Positions 17,801 to 26,439 of a stretch of DNA of 53,621 nucleotides are shown piece after piece. The notes below the pieces were generated by a model. The model saw only the letters and a program-made list of their open reading frames with translations, was not told where the DNA came from and ran no database searches. Each line of letters opens with the position of its first letter. Position 1 is the first letter of the stretch. Source of the stretch: Ancylomarina sp. 16SWW S1-10-2 (GTDB lineage Bacteria > Bacteroidota > Bacteroidia > Bacteroidales > Marinifilaceae); the NCBI RefSeq assembly GCF_009669305.1, contig NZ_SADB01000026.1, forward strand, positions 1 to 53,621, read 5' to 3'. The translations under genes were made by a program, and so were the position numbers.

Positions 17801-19343
17801 TAAACTAGAATGGAAGGATCCTGATGGGAATCGAGAGTATGTCGAAAATGAGGGGATTGGTGCTTGTAGCGATATAACTATTGATATAAGCGATACGGGG
17901 TCTTATACGCTTACTGCTGATGAGGCAGATCCGGGTTATACCGATGCTTGTGGAATAGATACTCGCGTGCTTAGTAAAACGGATTTTACTTGTGATGATA
18001 TTGGTGAGAATGCGGTAACACTTACCGTTACCGATGTAAATGGAAATTCTTCAGAATGTAACTTTAATGTGATTGTTGTAGGCAATGTCGATGCCAGTGT
18101 TAGTTTGTCATCAGATACAGGAACAGATAATCAATTGCTTTGTATAAATACCGGCATAACAAATATTACTTATACTGTAACAAATGAAACTGGTGTTACG
18201 GTAAGTGGATTACCAGCAGGTGTAAGTGGAGAGTATGATGGTGGAACGTTTACCTTAAGTGGAACGCCAAGTGAATCTGGTGCTTTTCTATATTCAGTAA
18301 TTGCAAGTGGGGTTTGTGAAAGCGATACCATTACGGGTACCATTATTGTAAGAGCATTGCCTGTAACGCCATCGATTATTGTAAGTGCTGAAGATGGATC
18401 GATTAATTCGGATAACACGGTTTGTGCGGGCAATACAACCACCATAAGTGTCGATTCTACCCATTTTACTGATTATTCAATGCACTTTGATGGTGTTGAT
18501 GATTATCTTGCGGTAAGTACTGATAGTATTCTTAATTATCATGCTGACTTATCTTTAGAGAGAACGGTGATGCTTTGGTTTAAACCTGAAGATATTACCA
18601 GTCGACAAGTTCTTTATAAAGAAGGAAATTCATCTGCAGGCTTTGTTATTTACATTAAATCAGATACTATTTATGCTTATGGTATAACGAGTGGAGTTTG
18701 GTCTGTAACCAATGCGGTGCTTACCGCTCCTGATCAATGGTATCATTTTGCCTATACTTGGAATCATGCAAGTCAGCTTTGTAAAGCTTACCTGAATGGG
18801 AATTTAGTTGATACGCTTACTGAAGCTAAAATATTTGGAAAGAACCAAACTGGTAATTCAATAGCAGGCGGATCTAATGTACATTTCCCAGATGTTGATT
18901 ATAAATATGAAAATGATGCTCCAATAAAATATTACTTTAAAGGGAATATAGATAATTTTAAACTTTGGACTTCCGAACTGAGCCAAGACCAAATTATATT
19001 AGAATTAAGTGCTGTAAATGCATTGGTTTCTGACGTTGTTCTCGATTACAATTTTGATGATTACAACGATAGAAATTCCTCATCGGTGGCTAATTCAGGT
19101 TCTGCTGGATCTGCTTATATTCGTGGACCTGTTGATAAGTCTTCTATTGATGGACCTGTTTATGAATCTTCTATTGTGTGGGACGATCCAAAGAATTCTA
19201 CTACTTTTAGTATTAATGTGAATCCTACCGAAACAACCACTTATACTGCAACAGTGAGTAATGATGATGGTTGTGATAGATCAGTAAATGTGGAGCTTAT
19301 AGTAAATCCAATACCCAAACCCATTGGTATATTTTTCGAATAA
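14889..19343 (+). CDS. Giant secreted mosaic protein with two LamG, C-type lectin and PA14 domains nested in SprB/HYR/Ig scaffold
   Basis: A 1484-aa exported protein; signal peptide 1-29 (ends SVLGQ). Regions: beta-helix-like NGILIVFG turns about 75-195; SprB-like repeat about 262-337; a second SprB repeat split by a LamG domain (about 370-588), resuming at YIYSWTGPDSF and ending VTDLNGC. A HYR domain (from DTTAPVF, 636) is split after ATDKCS by a C-type lectin (677-800) with WIGIND, the EPN motif (767-769, typical of mannose-type Ca2+ sites) and WND (785-787). It resumes at QTAGLTSGSTFPVGTT. A HYR-like unit is split by PA14 (858-988). After an Ig domain, a last Ig unit is split by a second LamG (about 1195-1425). 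The tail is NPIPKPIGIFFE. The likely role is glycan-binding surface adhesion. No known T9SS C-terminal domain is present. Confidence 0.85.
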   Translation: MMQISTHNIFIKFCLLIFLLSLSGSVLGQDELAGNFEMPIYTNISWAETPISVNSSDYFLAAKKNEDPNLKTVSSGSWIDGSSWYSGTSPSTIVSVDKKNFITVVAGHKIVLGTDEEDQSLTISSGTLAVEGTFVIHGNLFLEEDANLEIGENGILIVFGSVQSTKKVEVLANGVFIVQDNFEVVPGTGNGGGGASFESVDDLAQVYIGGTVTVPDKFDMSVLEDNDSPHTDSGANYGSLIDLQSEGDVSYLYDEYFQVYAVITAKAFAISCSGANDGVIQFYETTPAIDSGFDFSIDGGVHWQTSSIFTGLSQGDYNLRIRETGGGINSADYPLSVGNASSPTISESSITNENCGEVDGSIDVTVAGGRRGSMQTNGFTGMADLQASFLSSLNAFTMEGCMKMNADRSAYSSGKKKVSFFGQNNVIEFGINAGNISCWTAKGETVTSALSNYPDDQKWHHVAVVGSGTSLTLYVDGEIIGTKTQSINPSTYGSDETYNVKIGAGVWNADEQDPFNGFFADVRFWSDARTTTEIQTNMNKTLNGDEDNLIAVYKMDTPPDDDSYVYGIGTGATVGILNSGASLVSTDPVYIYSWTGPDSFVSTDEDLTDLSAGTYELTVTDLNGCSVSESFNVGVDDTTAPVFENTQEDMSVNASDISCGQMVTFDYPIATDKCSAFEGSIDGYTYLGVFNEHTYYYSSASVSISTAMQNAIDEGGNLLAINSQEENDFINNQVGEIWIGINDLAEENTFVWTNGETVDYTNWNSGEPNNSSDEDYVEMLTSGLWNDFNDTHSLRYVIEFQPCYVVQTAGLTSGSTFPVGTTKNTYEATDNAGNTATYSFNVEVTDVTAPEISALTAYYYDGIDFDTLKEEIEVDGDLNYSWSSGAPESSLVGTDYFSVRFKGTVQADKAGTYTFYTTSDDGVRLWVNGDEIINNWTDHASTVNTGTITLSAGQTIPIVLEYYEKGGQAVIKLEWKDPDGNREYVENEGIGACSDITIDISDTGSYTLTADEADPGYTDACGIDTRVLSKTDFTCDDIGENAVTLTVTDVNGNSSECNFNVIVVGNVDASVSLSSDTGTDNQLLCINTGITNITYTVTNETGVTVSGLPAGVSGEYDGGTFTLSGTPSESGAFLYSVIASGVCESDTITGTIIVRALPVTPSIIVSAEDGSINSDNTVCAGNTTTISVDSTHFTDYSMHFDGVDDYLAVSTDSILNYHADLSLERTVMLWFKPEDITSRQVLYKEGNSSAGFVIYIKSDTIYAYGITSGVWSVTNAVLTAPDQWYHFAYTWNHASQLCKAYLNGNLVDTLTEAKIFGKNQTGNSIAGGSNVHFPDVDYKYENDAPIKYYFKGNIDNFKLWTSELSQDQIILELSAVNALVSDVVLDYNFDDYNDRNSSSVANSGSAGSAYIRGPVDKSSIDGPVYESSIVWDDPKNSTTFSINVNPTETTTYTATVSNDDGCDRSVNVELIVNPIPKPIGIFFE

Positions 19344-19430
19344 ATAAGAGGATCGTTGTGAGATAGAATTTACATCAATTTTTCAACACCTAATGATAGA
19401 TAGTACCTGTAACCTTAATATAATCTTATT
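19341..19430 (+). repeat. Duplicated 3' flank, copy 2
   Basis: Near-copy of 14673-14760 directly after the stop codon (taaataagaggatcgttgtgagatagaa). The intergenic DNA then leads into a promoter resembling that of the preceding paralogue. Confidence 0.75.
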
Positions 19431-19520
19431 GGTTGTGTGTTTATCATGCTGATCGTAAAGTGTTTGCATCGCTATCTATAAAACATATTTTATATGTTAG
19501 TATTTTATTCCGAAATTATT

Positions 19521-19528
19521 TACTTTTG
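19521..19528 (+). promoter_or_regulatory. -7 box of the third mosaic-protein gene
   Basis: TACTTTTG (TAnnTTTG), 41 nt before the chosen ATG at 19570, the same spacing as before the gene at 14889. Confidence 0.55.
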
Positions 19529-19569
19529 AATCAATTGGTTTGTTCTTTTTTCTTAAAAACACTAACTGC

Positions 19570-22500
19570 ATGAAACATTTCTACATACAATTCTCTTTAT
19601 TCGTTTTCTTCCTTTCCCTAAGTGGTTCTCTTTTTGGGCAAACTACTTATAAAATAGATGATCCATCTCCTACGACTTTTGTTCAAACTGGGGATTTTTT
19701 CTACGATACGGGTGGAAGTACTGGCAACTATGAAAATTATGAGGATGAATCGATAACTTTTAAATGTGCAGAGGGATCAGTAATTAGGGTGACTTTTACT
19801 GAGTTTGAGATTGAGTATGATTATGATTTCTTGACAATTTATGATGGAATTGGAACAGGTGTATCTCAAATAGCTAAATATTCAGGAACGGCAACTTCTA
19901 ATGTCTTGGTTACTTCAACAGGAAATTCAATAACTTTTAATTTTGATTCTGATATATCCGTTACAAAATCAGGATGGAAAGCTACAATAGAGGTAGTAAC
20001 AAGTCCATGTTCTAAAGGTTCTAGCCCTATTTGGAGTGAGGATTTTGAAGGCATAAATAAGGGCTGGACTAAGACAGGTAGAATAAGTAAAACGACTTAT
20101 CCTGCATATGGTTCTGGAGGCAATGGAATTGTAGGGGTAAATCTTGACAATACTGAAGAATGGGTGACCAATAGTATTGATATCTCAAATTTCACAGATA
20201 TTCGGGTTTCTATGGATCTTGGGTCTTGGGGCAATCAATTGGATGATAATGATTACTTGAGGATTTATTATTCTGTTGATGGAGGAGATGATGTTGAGTT
20301 TTTAGTCAATGGGACGCATACAAACGATATATCTGCTCAAACTTCTTGTACAAATATTCCAGATGGTGACGAGTTAACCGTTAAGGTGATAATGAAAAAT
20401 AATCATAGCAATGAATATTATTATATCGATAATGTTATTGTTACAGGAGAGGCGAAGAGGTCTGATGCTGTTAGTTTAAGTGTGAGTCCTAGTTCTATAG
20501 ATGAATATGACGGAACTTCAAATATTACTGCTTCTTTAGTCGAAGCTCAAACTTCTGCAGTAACTGTTTATTTAAATTATTCAGGAGCAGATGCTTCCAA
20601 TTATTCTGCCGTTAGTCAAATTGTGATTCCTGCAGGTGACTTATCTGCTAGTATTACTTTATCTGCAGTAGATAATGATAATGTTGATGGAGATCGAGAC
20701 GTATTGGTTCAAATCACTTCGGTAGATAATGGGGTAGAAAGTGGAACACAAAGGAAAACGATTACAATCGTTGATGATGATGAACTTTCAGAAATTGAAA
20801 TTCCTTTTCAACAAAGAACGTCTCAAAATTCACCTGAAACTAAAGTTTATAATATTAAGGGCGATTTTACCATGATTGGTAATACGAATCTCACCTTAAA
20901 TAATTATCGCTCAGATCGTAACAATAGTAATTATGACATGGAGTATGTTGATGTAGATTCAGATGCTTCGACATTTAATTCTTCTTCTGCGACTTTGACT
21001 TTTTCGGAAGAAAATGGAGCAAAGCCACAATGTTCTGACATTATATATGCAGGCTTGTATTGGACAGGTCGGGCTAATTCTGGTTCTATAACATTTACTG
21101 AACGGATAAGTGGAATTAATAAAACACTGGATAAACGGAAGGTGTTGATTAAACATGCTGGAGAAGCGTATCAGACAGTGACTGCGAGAGATGAAGATAT
21201 TCATTATCCGAATGGATCTGGATCAAATATTTATGCAGCCTATGCAGAAGTTACTGATTATGTACAAACAAATGGAATTGGAGAGTATTTCGTTGCAGAT
21301 ATGGCTTTAAGTGATGGTAATGGTGGAAGTACCGGTTTTTGTGGTGGTTGGGGCTTGGTTGTAGTTTATAAGAATTCTAAAATGAAATGGCGCGATGTTA
21401 CGCTTTACGATGGTTATGCTTATGTAAGTCATTCAGGTGGTGGAAATACATCTTATGATTTCCCAATTTCTGGTTTTAAGGCTGTTCAGAGTGGTGATGT
21501 AAACATCAAGTTAGGTTTAATGGCCAGTGAAGGTGATGTTGGTATTTCAGGAGATTTTATACAAATTGAGAGTGCCGATAAAAGCAAATGGACTAGTTTA
21601 AGTCATGATGGAAATACCACAAATAACTTTTTTAATAGCTCGATTATTACAGGAGGGAATGATCGTAATCCAAATCTAACCAATAATACAGGGCTTGATA
21701 TTTCTATGTTTGATGTACCTAATGTTGGAAATTTAAATATTGCTAACGAACAAACTCGTACAAAATTCAGATATGGAACAAATCAGGATGCTTATGCAAT
21801 TTTTGCCTTGGCAATGGCTGTAGATGCTTATGTGCCAGAGGCAGAGGCTACCAACGCAGTCATGACTATTAATGGAGCACCTATTGCTGATGGATCCATG
21901 GTTTTGCCTGGTCAAGAAATAGTTTATCAGTTGGATATCAGAAATAGAGGTACCGAAGTAGTTAATGATTTACGCATTGTACTTCCTATTGCGTATACTA
22001 CCGATTTTGTTGATTCTGATGCTACGGTAGATTTCTCACCTGCTGTAAACAATTATTATTACGACCCAACGGAGGGGGCAACTGGCTCTATTATTTGGGA
22101 AATTGGTAATTTGCCTGTACCCTCGGAAGGTCCCGATCAAATTTTGGGTTCGCTCACTTATACTGTTAAAGTTACCGAAGATTGTTCTATTTTAGGAAAT
22201 CCCAATTGTAGTCCTTCGGTTGGTATTGGTGGAGGTGGAGGTTCTACTGGTATAGGTGCTAACTCGGGAACATCTATTACGGGTTTTAGTATTATTCAAG
22301 GATATGTCACTGATGGGGAGTGTGTTGGTGAACCTATTACGACCCCTATCGAAATACAAATTGATGCTGAAGATTACGTAAAAGCGAATTGTACTACAGA
22401 AGAAATTGACTCAGGTCAGGAGTATTTTTTCTGTAATTTGGGTGCCTCAGGATCTATACCTATAGGTGAGGTTAGCGATAACTTTCCTACGGGTTGTCGT

Positions 22501-24900
22501 TTTTATGCTGATTATCCTATTATTGACGGTACAACTGAAGAGTTTACAGTTTCTAATGATTTTCTTGCTGATGAGGGAACAAAAACTTATTACGCTGTCC
22601 CTCCTGGGTACACGTCTTGTTATTATACTTTTAAAATAACTGTTAAGAATATTAGCTCTGTTCCTTTAGTATCAGATGAGACTTATTGTCAAGGAAGTTT
22701 TGCTGGTAAACTTGTAGCAACACCAAGTGTGTCTACTTATAAATTGTATTATTATACTGAAGAAACCGGAGGTACACCGCTAGTTAGTTTGATTCCTAAT
22801 ACGGATGTTGTTGGAGTAGACACATATTATGTTGCCGAAGGGGAATCAGCATCTTGTTTGAGTCCAAATCGTGAGCCTTTAGAGGTAACCGTTAATCCTT
22901 TACCTGATATCTCAAGCCTTAATTTTTCAGTTTCTTCTCCTGTATGTCTTAATACATCGCCAGATATTACTGTTACTGGTTTACTAGCAGGTACTAACTA
23001 TACAATTGGTTATAATGATAATGGAACGTCTAAGACACAACTTATAACTACAGATGTGTCTGGTAATTGTACTTTTGCAGCTGGTTCAATTACTACTGAT
23101 GCAACATACAATATCGAAAGTGTAGCTTTTAATGATGGAGACTCAAATTGTCAAGTTGCTCCTACATTATCAGCTAAGAATTCGATGATAGATAATTCTG
23201 GTCCTACTATTTATTATAATTATGCTTTTAATAAAACGGCGATACAGTCTAGTGATAACTACGCTGAAGGAAAAGCTGCTGCTGCGGTGGATGGCAATAC
23301 AGATGGAGTATGGGGTAATCATTCTGTAACTCATACCCAAAAAGATATTCAATCGTGGTGGCAAGTTGATTTGGGGGCTGAGGAAACTGTAGATTATATT
23401 AATGTATATAGAAGAACAGGTTGTTGTACAGACCGTTTGGTGAATTTTTATGTGTTGCTTTCGAATAATGATCTCCAAGCTACTACGCTTGCAGATGCAT
23501 TAGTAGATCCTAATGTAGAAAGTTATTATGTTGAAGGTGATCCTGGGGATTTAAAACGAATATTAACTTCGGGAAACAATGCTCGATATGTGAAGATTCA
23601 ACTTACGGGACAAAATTTCCTTTCTCTGGCTGAAGTCGAAGTTATGGGAAGTGATTTAGCCGATATTGAGCTTGATGCAGAGCCGAGTAAATGTTCAGCA
23701 ATTGCTAATTGGTCAGATCCTGAAGCATCATCAAATTGTGGAACTGTTACTTTGATTTCTAATTACAATAGTGGAGATGATTTCCCTGTTGGGAAAACTA
23801 CAGTGACTTATACTGCTACTGATGGTACCAATGAAACTACCTCAAGTTTTGATGTGACTGTAAATGATAATCTGGATCCCATAATTAGTAATTGCCCGGA
23901 GAATATTACTGTAGAGGCATGTAATAATACAGTTAATTGGACTGCTCCAACTGCAACTGATAATTGTAACGTTACTTTAACAAGTATACATAATTCTGGA
24001 GATACTTTTCCTATTGGAACAACTACTACTGTAACCTATACTGCTACTGATGATGTAGGGAATGATACTGAAGTGAGTTTCACTGTAACAGTAAATCCTT
24101 CATTTACTGTTGACGCAGGCTCGGATAAAAGAATTTGTCAAGGGGAGTCAGTTACATTATCACCGACAGTTAGCCCAGCAGCTGGCACTTATTCATATCA
24201 ATGGCGTATAGAGGGTAAGACAGATATATTAGCATCGACTAAAGATTATACTTTTAATGCAGTTGGAGACCCTGATTTAAATTTAAACATTAATTATGAA
24301 GTGACTGCTACAGATCTAGCTACATCTTGTTCATCAACTGATGTGATAAGAGTTACTATCTTGTCACTTCCTACTATAACTACAGTTACATCTTCAAATC
24401 CATCTTGTCCTGATTTAAGTAGTGGTAGTATTACCTTTAGTTTTCCTGATCATAGCAATAGGTCCAATATAAAGCTTAGTATAGATGGTGGTGTAAGTTA
24501 TTCGAGTGTTAGTGATAATATCACATCTTCTACATTTACAGGTTTAGTTGCTGGTACTTATGATTTATCGGTTATATGGGGTAATAATGAATGCCCGATA
24601 GATTTGGGTGACGTGACTCTAGAATTAGAAAATATATCTGATATGAATTTTAGTTATACTCAATCTGCTTATTGTACTAATGAACTAGATCCTGCACCTA
24701 GCATTACCACTGCTGTCGGAGTTTTTACATCAACAGATGGTTTATCGATTGATAGTACAACTGGTGTAATTGATTTGAGTGTATCCACTGCTGGCACTTA
24801 TGTTGTAACATATACAATTGATGGAGAATGTGGAGGTAGTTCAACTCAAGAAATTACTATTAATCCCACCCCTAAACCAATAGGTATCTTTTTTGAATAA
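19570..24900 (+). CDS. Giant secreted mosaic protein: CUB, Calx-beta, DUF11-like, nested F5/8C lectin-like, HYR, SprB and Ig domains
   Basis: A 1776-aa exported protein. The ATG at 19570 gives MKHFYIQFSLFVFFLSLSGS, matching the paralogue at 11422; an upstream in-frame start (19540) would add ten residues and spoil the match. Domains: CUB-like about 25-148; jelly-roll SEDFEG...YYIDNVIV about 152-294; Calx-beta about 298-405; a large unrecognised beta domain about 407-755; DUF11-like about 758-875; Ig-like units. A HYR domain begun at DNSGPTI is interrupted by an F5/8C (F-type-lectin-like) domain about 1216-1363 and resumes at DIELDAEPSKC. Further HYR, PKD/Ig, SprB and Ig units follow, and the tail is NPTPKPIGIFFE. 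In the lectin motif H-x26-R-x-D-x4-R, His1255, Arg1282 and Arg1289 are kept but Asp is Gly1284. The inferred role is cell-surface glycan binding. Confidence 0.84.
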   Translation: MKHFYIQFSLFVFFLSLSGSLFGQTTYKIDDPSPTTFVQTGDFFYDTGGSTGNYENYEDESITFKCAEGSVIRVTFTEFEIEYDYDFLTIYDGIGTGVSQIAKYSGTATSNVLVTSTGNSITFNFDSDISVTKSGWKATIEVVTSPCSKGSSPIWSEDFEGINKGWTKTGRISKTTYPAYGSGGNGIVGVNLDNTEEWVTNSIDISNFTDIRVSMDLGSWGNQLDDNDYLRIYYSVDGGDDVEFLVNGTHTNDISAQTSCTNIPDGDELTVKVIMKNNHSNEYYYIDNVIVTGEAKRSDAVSLSVSPSSIDEYDGTSNITASLVEAQTSAVTVYLNYSGADASNYSAVSQIVIPAGDLSASITLSAVDNDNVDGDRDVLVQITSVDNGVESGTQRKTITIVDDDELSEIEIPFQQRTSQNSPETKVYNIKGDFTMIGNTNLTLNNYRSDRNNSNYDMEYVDVDSDASTFNSSSATLTFSEENGAKPQCSDIIYAGLYWTGRANSGSITFTERISGINKTLDKRKVLIKHAGEAYQTVTARDEDIHYPNGSGSNIYAAYAEVTDYVQTNGIGEYFVADMALSDGNGGSTGFCGGWGLVVVYKNSKMKWRDVTLYDGYAYVSHSGGGNTSYDFPISGFKAVQSGDVNIKLGLMASEGDVGISGDFIQIESADKSKWTSLSHDGNTTNNFFNSSIITGGNDRNPNLTNNTGLDISMFDVPNVGNLNIANEQTRTKFRYGTNQDAYAIFALAMAVDAYVPEAEATNAVMTINGAPIADGSMVLPGQEIVYQLDIRNRGTEVVNDLRIVLPIAYTTDFVDSDATVDFSPAVNNYYYDPTEGATGSIIWEIGNLPVPSEGPDQILGSLTYTVKVTEDCSILGNPNCSPSVGIGGGGGSTGIGANSGTSITGFSIIQGYVTDGECVGEPITTPIEIQIDAEDYVKANCTTEEIDSGQEYFFCNLGASGSIPIGEVSDNFPTGCRFYADYPIIDGTTEEFTVSNDFLADEGTKTYYAVPPGYTSCYYTFKITVKNISSVPLVSDETYCQGSFAGKLVATPSVSTYKLYYYTEETGGTPLVSLIPNTDVVGVDTYYVAEGESASCLSPNREPLEVTVNPLPDISSLNFSVSSPVCLNTSPDITVTGLLAGTNYTIGYNDNGTSKTQLITTDVSGNCTFAAGSITTDATYNIESVAFNDGDSNCQVAPTLSAKNSMIDNSGPTIYYNYAFNKTAIQSSDNYAEGKAAAAVDGNTDGVWGNHSVTHTQKDIQSWWQVDLGAEETVDYINVYRRTGCCTDRLVNFYVLLSNNDLQATTLADALVDPNVESYYVEGDPGDLKRILTSGNNARYVKIQLTGQNFLSLAEVEVMGSDLADIELDAEPSKCSAIANWSDPEASSNCGTVTLISNYNSGDDFPVGKTTVTYTATDGTNETTSSFDVTVNDNLDPIISNCPENITVEACNNTVNWTAPTATDNCNVTLTSIHNSGDTFPIGTTTTVTYTATDDVGNDTEVSFTVTVNPSFTVDAGSDKRICQGESVTLSPTVSPAAGTYSYQWRIEGKTDILASTKDYTFNAVGDPDLNLNINYEVTATDLATSCSSTDVIRVTILSLPTITTVTSSNPSCPDLSSGSITFSFPDHSNRSNIKLSIDGGVSYSSVSDNITSSTFTGLVAGTYDLSVIWGNNECPIDLGDVTLELENISDMNFSYTQSAYCTNELDPAPSITTAVGVFTSTDGLSIDSTTGVIDLSVSTAGTYVVTYTIDGECGGSSTQEITINPTPKPIGIFFE

Positions 24901-25016
24901 GAGTTGATTATCTATTGGTTTTATTGTCCTACAATTAGGAGCAAATAGAGGATACCAAGCTACAGTTTAGCTTGCTGATTATGACGTAAATTCAGAAGAT
25001 TATTTGTCTTAAATAT

Positions 25017-25048
25017 AACAAGTCCAAATTTTACAGTTTGGACTTGTT
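25017..25048. terminator. Bidirectional intrinsic terminator
   Basis: AACAAGTCCAAA (25017-25028) and TTTGGACTTGTT (25037-25048) form a perfect 12-bp stem. It sits between the convergent mosaic gene and the HAD phosphatase gene. The T-richness after the stem is modest on the plus strand. Confidence 0.75.
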
Positions 25049-25072
25049 TATTTATATAGTCTACGATTAATT

Positions 25073-25765
25073 TTAGAGTATGTCTATAAGTTCTTTCAAG
25101 TTTTCAACTTCGAAGGTTACTTTCTCAGTGTGTTTTATTTTTTTAGGATTAAAGTAGATGCTATCCATTCCCATATTGCGTGCACCTTTAATATCGGTGT
25201 TTAAATCGTCACCAATCATAATACATTCGTCCGGTTTTGCTCCTGTTTGGTTTAAAGCAAATTCGAATATTTGTGCATGAGGTTTGTTGGCTCCAGCATC
25301 TTCCGAGGTAATCACCTTGGTGAAATAAGAATCTAATTTTGAATTCTGAAGTTTACGTCCTTGCACTTCGTTAAATCCATTTGTAATAATATGAAGCTTA
25401 TATGCTTTCGATTTAAGATAGTCTAAGCAAGAATGTGTGTTGGGGAAAATTTCAGTTTGTAAAGGACTTAGATCTAAAAATTCTTGAGCAATCTCTTTCG
25501 CAAGTTCAATATCATCCTGTCCAGCTTCTTTAAGCGTAATGTAAAATCTTCTGTAGCTCAATTCTTCTTTTTCAATTCGTTTTTGATAGTAAGCAATCCA
25601 TAATTTTTTGTTGTGATATTCATACCGTTCTTTAAAAAAGAGGAAATTGCCAAAAGTATTTTGTAAGCCAAAATCTCGATACAGCTGTTTAAGCGTTTTT
25701 TCGGAGTTTTTATCAAAATCCCAAAGTGTTCTGTCTAAGTCAAAGAATATATGTTTGTATTTCAT
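25073..25765 (-). CDS. HAD-superfamily nucleotidase, YjjG-like
   Basis: A 230-aa haloacid-dehalogenase-type phosphatase resembling the YjjG pyrimidine 5'-nucleotidase group, which removes phosphate from (non-canonical) nucleoside monophosphates. Motif I is FFDLDRTLWDF with nucleophile Asp9 and Asp11; motif II is HIITNGF; motif III Lys is in GANKP; motif IV is MIGDDLNTDIKGARNMG. A helical cap lies between residues 15 and 90. The ATG at 25765 is preferred over an upstream start at 25786, because that start would fall inside the -7 box (complement of 25784-25791). Its place between two surface-protein blocks looks incidental. Confidence 0.88.
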   Translation of the reverse strand: MKYKHIFFDLDRTLWDFDKNSEKTLKQLYRDFGLQNTFGNFLFFKERYEYHNKKLWIAYYQKRIEKEELSYRRFYITLKEAGQDDIELAKEIAQEFLDLSPLQTEIFPNTHSCLDYLKSKAYKLHIITNGFNEVQGRKLQNSKLDSYFTKVITSEDAGANKPHAQIFEFALNQTGAKPDECIMIGDDLNTDIKGARNMGMDSIYFNPKKIKHTEKVTFEVENLKELIDIL

Positions 25766-25783
25766 GCTGAAGAATTTTTTTTT

Positions 25784-25791
25784 CAAAGATA
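25784..25791 (-). promoter_or_regulatory. -7 box of the HAD phosphatase gene
   Basis: The complement reads TATCTTTG, matching TAnnTTTG, about 19 nt before the ATG at 25765. No -33 box was recognised. Confidence 0.45.
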
Positions 25792-26439
25792 TGTCTTTCG
25801 TACAATTAATGTCATATTATTAGTTATTTGTGCCGAGGGTTTGAAACAAGGGATATGTTTTTTTAGAAAAAAACGGTGATTCCTATTTTTAATGCTTATT
25901 ATTGTGACTAACGCAGAATTAACATTGATAAGTGGTTTTTTTTAAAAGATGAAGCGATTTCTTTGCATTAGTGTTAAAAAAGTTTAAATTTGGAGCATGG
26001 CTAACTCTTGTTTAGTTGGTTTATAACTCTTTAGATTCCTAAAAAATAAATAATTAGGTTTTTTGTGAAGAGCTTTTTTGATACGGCACAAGTGTTTAAT
26101 ATTCAGGTTGTTGGGTTTTTGATACCACATGAATATGTCGTGTTTGTATTGAATTTTTCTCTTAATAAGAGGCTGTTTATCGACCTAAAGACTTGAAGTA
26201 TAGCTTGTGTACTTACTGCTTTTTTTGATGAAAATAATTGCCAGTAAGTATTGAATGTATATATTTGTCGTCATTTTGATATTTTTTAAGAAAAGTGAAA
26301 AGATCAATTTGATTTGTGAAAAAAAATATTATTTTGACTAATTGTTTGATTTTTATGTTATTTTGCATACATTAAACATGTCTAATATAGAGGGAATAAG
26401 AGATTCCTTAGTGATTATTTATAATTAAAACATAAGTGT
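25792..26439. other. Long leader between HAD gene and surface-protein operon
   Basis: About 650 nt without a supported gene. It contains a good two-box promoter for the operon (26238-26267), leaving an untranslated leader of roughly 170 nt. Elsewhere I see only AT-rich sequence without clear palindromes. Confidence 0.5.
26238..26267 (+). promoter_or_regulatory. Promoter of the Ig-module/SprF operon
   Basis: TTG (26238-26240), 19 nt, then TATATTTG (26260-26267) fits the Bacteroidota sigma-A arrangement TTG-N19-TAnnTTTG. It is the only two-box match seen before the operon that begins at 26440. Confidence 0.55.
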
